Source of the DNA: DASUGM01 sp036274055 | GTDB taxonomy: Bacteria; Acidobacteriota; Vicinamibacteria; Vicinamibacterales; SCN-69-37 | DNA length: 10,333 nt | Assembly (NCBI GenBank): GCA_036274055.1 | Contig: DASUGM010000126.1 | Coordinates: 1 to 10,333 of the forward strand | Direction of reading: 5' to 3' | In this document: one piece after another, positions 6,342-10,333 of the stretch | Layout of the letters: the number at the start of each line of letters is the position of its first letter | Position numbering within the stretch: position 1 is the stretch's first letter | The notes under the pieces: generated by a model | Seen by the model: only the letters and a program-made list of their open reading frames with translations | Told to the model about the DNA's origin: nothing | Database searches by the model: none | Program-made: the position numbers and the translations under genes

Positions 6342-7525
6342 GGCCGGCGGCGTCGGAACGGACCGCGGTCGCGGTGATCGTCGCGTTGAGCGCCTGCCAT
6401 CTGCTCAACGACCTGCTGCAGTCGCTGCTGCCCGCGCTCTACCCGATGCTCAAGACCGGCTTCGGGTTGGACTACTGGCAGATCGGGCTGATCACGCTCA
6501 CTAACTCAGGCACGGCGTCGGTGCTGCAGCCGCTCGTCGGCATGCACACCGATCGCACGCCGCGGCCGTACTCGCTCGCCGTCGGCATGACGGTGATGCT
6601 CTTCGGGATTCTGGTGCTCGCCTTCGCGCACCGTTTCGCCCTGCTGCTGGCCGGCGCCGCCTTGATTGGCGTGGCGTCGTCGATCTTCCACCCGGAGTCC
6701 TCGCGGATCGCGCGGGTCGCGTCCGGGGGGCGTCACGGCTTCGCGCAGTCGCTGTTCCAGACCGGCGGTAATTTCGGATCCTCGCTCGGGCCGCTGCTGG
6801 CGGCGTTCATCGTACTGCCGCGCGGCCAGTCGAGCGTCGCGCTGTTCGCGGTGCTCGCGGTCGTCGGGATCGGGCTGCTCTATCGCGTCGGGAGCTGGTA
6901 CGCCGCGTCGGGCGCCGCGGTGCCGCGGCCGGCGCGGCCCACTGCCGTGATCGACGCGGCCCGCAACCCGCGCGAAGTACGGCGCGCCGTCGCGGTGCTG
7001 CTGGCGCTGGTGTTCTCGAAGTACGTCTATCTGGCCAGCATCACCAGCTACTTCATGTTCTTTCTGATCACGAAGTTCGGGATCGACTCGCAGCAGGCGC
7101 AGCTGCATCTGTTCGCGTTCCTCGGCGCGGTCGCGGCGGGCACGTTCGTCGGCGGGCCGGTGGGCGATCGATTCGGACGCAAGTACGTGATCTGGGGATC
7201 CATTCTCGGCGTGCTGCCGTTCACGCTGGCGATGCCGTACGCGGATCTGTTTTGGACCACCGTCTTGAGCGTCATCATCGGCGTGGTCCTGGCGTCGGCG
7301 TTTTCGGCGATTCTCGTCTACGCGCAGGAACTCCTGCCCGGCCGGGTCGGGCTGGTGGCGGGCCTGTTCTTCGGCTTCGCGTTCGGCACCGCCGGCCTGG
7401 CCGCTGCCGCGCTCGGCGTGCTGGCCGACTACGCCGGCATCATTACGGTCTACCGCGTCGTCGCCTTCATGCCGGCGCTGGGACTCCTGGCGTGGCTGCT
7501 GCCGCCGGAGCGCAAGCGCGCGTAG
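6338..7525 (+). CDS. fsr: Fsr, fosmidomycin-resistance-type MFS efflux transporter
   Basis: This is an inner-membrane 12-helix drug exporter of the major facilitator superfamily; E. coli Fsr confers fosmidomycin resistance when overexpressed. The 395 residues match Fsr closely along their length: HLLNDLLQSLLPALYP (21-36), QIGLITLT (48-55), FHPESSRIARVASGGRHG (117-134), QTGGNFGSSLGPLLAA (141-156), FSKYVYLASITSY (226-238), QLHLFAFLGAVAAGT (255-269), GGPVGDRFGRKYVIWGSILG (272-291), and LASAFSAILVYAQELLPGR (318-336). GDRFGRK is the MFS loop motif. The GTG start at 6338 overlaps the TGA of the LolA-like gene (GTGA), so the two are cotranslated; the N-terminal tail before helix 1 is short. The natural substrate in this organism is unknown. 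Confidence 0.93.
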   Translation: MRPAASERTAVAVIVALSACHLLNDLLQSLLPALYPMLKTGFGLDYWQIGLITLTNSGTASVLQPLVGMHTDRTPRPYSLAVGMTVMLFGILVLAFAHRFALLLAGAALIGVASSIFHPESSRIARVASGGRHGFAQSLFQTGGNFGSSLGPLLAAFIVLPRGQSSVALFAVLAVVGIGLLYRVGSWYAASGAAVPRPARPTAVIDAARNPREVRRAVAVLLALVFSKYVYLASITSYFMFFLITKFGIDSQQAQLHLFAFLGAVAAGTFVGGPVGDRFGRKYVIWGSILGVLPFTLAMPYADLFWTTVLSVIIGVVLASAFSAILVYAQELLPGRVGLVAGLFFGFAFGTAGLAAAALGVLADYAGIITVYRVVAFMPALGLLAWLLPPERKRA

Positions 7526-7528
7526 AAT
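7523..7528 (+). promoter_or_regulatory. Weak candidate -10 box TAGAAT before the DUF3500 gene
   Basis: A TAGAAT hexamer overlaps the fsr stop codon. It could give an internal start near 7535, about 16 nt before ATG 7551, allowing the DUF3500 gene its own expression in addition to readthrough from fsr. No -35 box is clear. Confidence 0.3.
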
Positions 7529-7541
7529 GTCGGCGATTCCC

Positions 7542-7546
7542 GGAGG
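7542..7546 (+). promoter_or_regulatory. Shine-Dalgarno GGAGG deciding the DUF3500 start
   Basis: GGAGG sits 4 nt before the ATG at 7551. An in-frame ATG at 7527 would place this motif inside the coding region and put eight residues in front of the signal peptide, so 7551 is the better start. Confidence 0.7.
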
Positions 7547-7550
7547 CCCC

Positions 7551-8570
7551 ATGCGCCGTGCTCTCGCAACCGCTTTGTTCGTGCTGCTGCCGGTGTTGCT
7601 GTTGATCGCGCGTCAGCAGACGCGCACCGAGACGGCGATGGCGGCGGCGGCCAAGACGCTGCTTGCCGCCCTCGACGCCGACCAGCGCGCCAAGATCGTC
7701 TACGCGTTCGACAACGAGGAGCGGCAGAACTGGTGGTTCGTGCCGCGCAATCGCAACGGCCTGCCGCTCAAGGAGATGACGCCGGCGCAGCGCGACACGG
7801 CCTTCGCGCTGCTCAAGACCGGCCTCAGTGAAAAAGGATTCTCCAAGGCCGAGGCGATTCGCGGTCTCGAGCCGGTGCTCAAGGCAATGGAGAACAACAG
7901 CCCGACGCGCGACGTCGAGCGCTACTTCTTCACCATCTTCGGCGAGCCCGGCAGCGACCGTTGGGGCTGGCGCTACGAAGGCCACCACCTCTCGCAGAAC
8001 TGGACGATCGTCCGCGGCAAGGCGGTCTCGACGACGCCGTCGTTCTTCGGCGCCAATCCTGCCGAAGTCCGCGACGGCCCGCAGAAGGGCCGGCGCGCGC
8101 TGCCCGTCGAAAACGATCTCGGGTGGAAGTTCTTCAAATCGCTGACGCCCGAGCAGCTCGAGGTCGCGATCGTCGCCACCGTCTCGCCGACCGAGATCGT
8201 CACCGGCAACGCGCGCAAAGCCTCGATGATCGACGCCAGGGGGCTCAACATGCAGTCGATGACCGCGCCGCAGCGGGCGATGCTGTTGGATCTGATTCGC
8301 GAGTACGCCAACTCGCAGGGGCCGGACCTCGCGCAAGCGCGGCTGGCGAAGCTGCAGCGCGAGCCGTTGGATCAAATCGTCTTCGCCTGGCTCGGCGGCA
8401 CCGACCCGTCACAGGGCCACTACTACCGGATCCAGAGCCACAGTTTTCTGATCGAGTACGACAACACCCAGAACAACGCCAACCATCAGCACACCGTGTG
8501 GCGCGACTTCGCGGGCGACTTCGGGGCCGATCTGCTCGGGGAGCATTACCTCGCGTACTCGCACCGCTAA
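7551..8570 (+). CDS. Secreted DUF3500 family protein
   Basis: From ATG 7551 the product has 339 residues and begins with a short charged end and hydrophobic core (MRRALATALFVLLPVLLLIA), a probable Sec signal or membrane anchor. The rest matches DUF3500, a family of unknown function: FDNEERQNWWFVPR (53-66), RWGWRYEGHHLS (137-148), FFGANPAEVRDGPQKGRRAL (165-184), GHYYRIQ (289-295), and IEYDNTQNNANHQHTVWRDF (301-320). Conserved-looking histidines (145, 146, 290, 312, 314, 332) cluster near aromatic residues and could bind metal, but that is a guess. It follows fsr by 25 bp on the same strand, so it is probably the last gene of the LolA-like/fsr operon, and it faces an AT-rich repeat region that may end transcription. 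Confidence 0.88.
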   Translation: MRRALATALFVLLPVLLLIARQQTRTETAMAAAAKTLLAALDADQRAKIVYAFDNEERQNWWFVPRNRNGLPLKEMTPAQRDTAFALLKTGLSEKGFSKAEAIRGLEPVLKAMENNSPTRDVERYFFTIFGEPGSDRWGWRYEGHHLSQNWTIVRGKAVSTTPSFFGANPAEVRDGPQKGRRALPVENDLGWKFFKSLTPEQLEVAIVATVSPTEIVTGNARKASMIDARGLNMQSMTAPQRAMLLDLIREYANSQGPDLAQARLAKLQREPLDQIVFAWLGGTDPSQGHYYRIQSHSFLIEYDNTQNNANHQHTVWRDFAGDFGADLLGEHYLAYSHR

Positions 8571-8688
8571 ACTCGAAATTTCAAACTCAAAACTTCAAAC
8601 TTCAGACGCGGGCTCTCAGCTCCGTGCTGAGTCCTGAGTTTGAAGCTTGAAGTTTGAAGCTTGAAGTTTCGAGTTTCAAGTTTGTCGT
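8571..8688. repeat. AT-rich inverted and tandem repeat with hairpin between convergent genes, possible bidirectional terminator
   Basis: The whole gap between the convergent DUF3500 and BON genes is built from GAAGTTTGA-type words. The left arm (about 8571-8605) reads as TTCAAACTCAAAACTTCAAA-type sequence. The right arm (about 8634-8683) is its imperfect reverse complement and contains two exact copies of the 14-mer TTTGAAGCTTGAAG (8639-8652, 8653-8666). Between them is a perfect 6-bp hairpin, CTCAGC (8615-8620), loop TCCGT, GCTGAG (8626-8631). The base composition contrasts sharply with the GC-rich surroundings. A folded transcript could terminate both neighbours; this is not proven. Confidence 0.75.
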
Positions 8689-9231
8689 CTACTGTCCTCC
8701 CACCGTCAGATTGTCGTGGACGTCCTTGACACCGTCGGTGTCCTTGGCGATCTGGACGGCCGTGCGGCGCTCGGCGGCCGACGCGACTTTGCCGCTGAGC
8801 GTCACCACTTTGTCCTTCGTGTCGACGTCGATCTTCAAGCCGCTGGTCCGCGAGTCGGCAAGCAGCTTCGTCTTCACGGTCGCCGTGAGCGCGGCATCAG
8901 AGGTGGCGTCGACCGCCGAATTCGCGGCGCCCGACAGGCCGGTCGTCGCCGGCGGCGGCGCGGAAACAACGAGGTTGTCGACGACGCGGGCCACGCCCTT
9001 GGTGTCGCGCGCCAGCATGACCGCCCGATCCTTGGCGGCGGCCGAGTCGACGTTGCCGGTCAAGGTCACGACCTTGTTCGACGTGTCGACGTTGATTTGA
9101 TACGCCTTCACGGTGTCGTCCGTGGCGAACTTCGATTTCACAGCGGTAGTAATCCCAGGGTCGCTCTCTCCGCAGCCGGCAAGACCGGCGGCAAGAACCA
9201 GCGCGCCCACGAATGCGGCGATGCGTTTCAT
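8689..9231 (-). CDS. Lipoprotein with two BON domains (OsmY-like)
   Basis: BON domains bind phospholipid or other envelope partners, and OsmY-type proteins act in envelope stress. The 180 residues begin with a lipoprotein signal ending in the lipobox LAGC (17-20), so the mature protein should start at Cys20 and be membrane-anchored. BON 1 spans about 26-90 (VKSKFATDDTVKAYQINVDT, VVTLTGNVDSAAAKDRAV, VARVVDNLVV). BON 2 spans about 113-177 (VKTKLLADSRTSGLKIDVDT, VVTLSGKVASAAERRTAV, VKDVHDNLTV). They are joined by an Ala/Pro/Ser-rich linker. A Shine-Dalgarno AGGAG (9243-9239) lies 7 nt from the ATG. It is downstream of the helicase gene on the same strand but 97 bp away, so it may have its own promoter. 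Confidence 0.92.
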   Translation of the reverse strand: MKRIAAFVGALVLAAGLAGCGESDPGITTAVKSKFATDDTVKAYQINVDTSNKVVTLTGNVDSAAAKDRAVMLARDTKGVARVVDNLVVSAPPPATTGLSGAANSAVDATSDAALTATVKTKLLADSRTSGLKIDVDTKDKVVTLSGKVASAAERRTAVQIAKDTDGVKDVHDNLTVGGQ

Positions 9232-9238
9232 CGTTGTG

Positions 9239-9243
9239 CTCCT
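9239..9243 (-). promoter_or_regulatory. Shine-Dalgarno AGGAG for the BON lipoprotein
   Basis: Minus-strand AGGAG, 7 nt before ATG 9231-9229, confirming that start. It is one of only two clear Shine-Dalgarno sites in the window; several other genes lack one. Confidence 0.75.
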
Positions 9244-9249
9244 AGGCGG

Positions 9250-9267
9250 ACCTACGTCTCACCTACG
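9250..9267. repeat. Direct repeat ACCTACG x2, 11-bp period, upstream of the BON gene
   Basis: ACCTACG occurs at 9250-9256 and 9261-9267 with a 4-bp TCTC spacer, so the copies sit one helical turn apart on the same DNA face. It lies 19-36 bp upstream of the BON start codon and could be an activator or repressor site. No regulator is identified. Confidence 0.4.
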
Positions 9268-9331
9268 GCTCAAGAAGGCACGTCGTGTACCAAACGCAGC
9301 GGCGGACGCTGCCGGCCGGAGTGGGCAACGG

Positions 9332-10333
9332 CTAGCCGCGAAGTGGTGCGTGTCTGCTCAGTTCACGGAAGCGGCAGAGCGCATTGGCGAGCTGCATCTG
9401 CCGCGGCGTCCGGCATGCCGGATCGAAGAGCCGCGGGCTGGCGACGAGCAGGCATGCGCAGCGGGCCCGCGAGGTCGCGACGTTCAGGCGATTGGCGCTG
9501 TAGAGGAACTCCATCCCGCGCGGCGCCTCGGCGGCATCTGACGTCGTCATCGAGTAGATGACGATCGGCGCCTCCTGGCCCTGAAACTTATCGACGGTGC
9601 CGACGCGTGCGTCCGGTGGCAGCTTGTCTCTCAGCCGCCCGACCTGGGCGTTGTACGGCGCGACGATCAGAATGTCGGCGAGGGTGACGTCGTGATCCTT
9701 GTCCTCGGCGTCGAACCAGCGCGAGCCCGGCGCGCTCAGTTCTGCGACCAGATCGACAATCACCGCGGCTTCCTCGTCCGATGCGTTCTGACACCCCTCG
9801 TGCACCACCGGCAGCGTCCACAACCCGGCGCCGTCGAACCGCGTGCCGGCGAGCCGCTGTCGTTGGAGGCCGGCAAGCGAACGCAGCTTGCCGTCGTAGA
9901 AGACCTCCGAAGTGAACGCCGCAATCGCGGGCGCAAGCCGGTGCGTCACCGCGAGAAACAAGCCGCGATCGGCCGGCATGGTCTCGGCGTCACCGAGGAT
10001 GTGTTCGAGCGCCGACACCTCGAGGCCGTCAGGATGACTGCCCTTCAGCGGCTGATCGAGTTGCCGGGGGTCGCCAAGCAGCACGAGATTGCGCGCCGCT
10101 GGCGCCACGGCCAGGACATTCGCCAGCGACATCTGCCCCGCTTCGTCGACGACGAGGACGTCGAGCGTGTGACCGGGCTCGGTCCACTGTTGGTTCGCGA
10201 AAAGCCAGGCGGTGCCGCCGGCGACATTCGTTCCGGTCTGCAACGCGAGCAGCATGTCGTCATCCGACCCGACCTCGGTGACGGCGCTGTCCCCGGCTTT
10301 GTCGGCGGCACCGGCATCGCCCGCGCCGGTCTT
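9332..10333 (-). CDS. C-terminal helicase part of a TM0106-type RecB-like nuclease/SF1 helicase (5' end outside window)
   Basis: The frame stays open from the window edge to the TAG at 9334-9332, giving 333 residues; the ATG at 10255 is internal, since coding continues upstream with AVTEVGSDDDMLLAL. The sequence has the DNA2/NAM7-type superfamily I helicase motifs: Walker B VLVVDEAGQMS (near 10155), LLGDPRQLDQP (motif III), VTHRLAPAI (motif IV region), DILIVAPYNAQV, VGTVDKFQGQEAPIVIYSM (motif V) and FLYSANRLNVATSRARC (motif VI). The C-terminal SPRLFDPACRTPRQMQLANALC is typical of the TM0106 family, whose full proteins carry an N-terminal RecB-like nuclease joined to this helicase. That nuclease and the Walker A motif would lie beyond the window and cannot be checked here. 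A stand-alone helicase is the alternative. Role: probably DNA repair or end processing. Confidence 0.85.
   Translation of the reverse strand, partial: KTGAGDAGAADKAGDSAVTEVGSDDDMLLALQTGTNVAGGTAWLFANQQWTEPGHTLDVLVVDEAGQMSLANVLAVAPAARNLVLLGDPRQLDQPLKGSHPDGLEVSALEHILGDAETMPADRGLFLAVTHRLAPAIAAFTSEVFYDGKLRSLAGLQRQRLAGTRFDGAGLWTLPVVHEGCQNASDEEAAVIVDLVAELSAPGSRWFDAEDKDHDVTLADILIVAPYNAQVGRLRDKLPPDARVGTVDKFQGQEAPIVIYSMTTSDAAEAPRGMEFLYSANRLNVATSRARCACLLVASPRLFDPACRTPRQMQLANALCRFRELSRHAPLRG

Noticed and set aside
6506..7552. Long minus-strand ORF opposite fsr
   Set aside because: Arg/Gln/His-rich shadow; the plus strand encodes Fsr throughout.

Overview
The window is GC-rich bacterial DNA, densely packed with genes on both strands. 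It looks chromosomal: there is no phage, plasmid, rRNA, tRNA or CRISPR signal. The gene mix (MsrPQ, a secreted LolA-like protein, a DUF3500 protein, BON lipoprotein, GxxExxB protein) and the degenerate CTCCGCG-type and GAAGTTTGAAG-type intergenic repeats suggest an Acidobacteriota genome, perhaps Vicinamibacteria. That placement is an inference from style, not from a marker gene. Tat and lipoprotein signals indicate a diderm envelope.

Layout. Positions 1-1393 (minus) hold the periplasmic methionine sulfoxide repair pair, msrP followed by a truncated msrQ. Across a 76-bp divergent region with a TATAAT box and a solo CTCCGCG repeat, the plus strand carries a UDP-N-acetylhexosamine 6-dehydrogenase (1470-2873) for surface polysaccharide precursors, then a DeaD-type RNA helicase (2943-4607). 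Next comes a compact unit at 4606-5272. It is a single small GxxExxB gene, a PD-(D/E)XK nuclease-like protein, bracketed by GC-rich repeats in inverted orientation that begin in the helicase stop codon and end against the stop codon of the convergent neighbour. That neighbour is a small antibiotic-biosynthesis-monooxygenase (ABM) fold protein (5273-5572, minus).

A 40-bp divergent region with two back-to-back -10 boxes, each 6 bp from its ATG, separates the ABM gene from a likely three-gene plus-strand operon: a secreted LolA-like protein (5613-6341), the MFS exporter Fsr (6338-7525, 4-nt overlap) and a secreted DUF3500 protein (7551-8570). A 118-bp AT-rich repeat and hairpin region lies between this operon and two minus-strand genes: a two-BON-domain lipoprotein (8689-9231) and the C-terminal helicase part of a TM0106-type nuclease-helicase (9332-10333, running off the end).

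Most genes are housekeeping or envelope functions. The most unusual item is the 667-bp inverted-repeat/GxxExxB unit, which has the architecture of a minimal selfish or repeat-associated element. A related repeat stands alone in the msrP 5' leader. No stretch over 300 bases lacks a gene.
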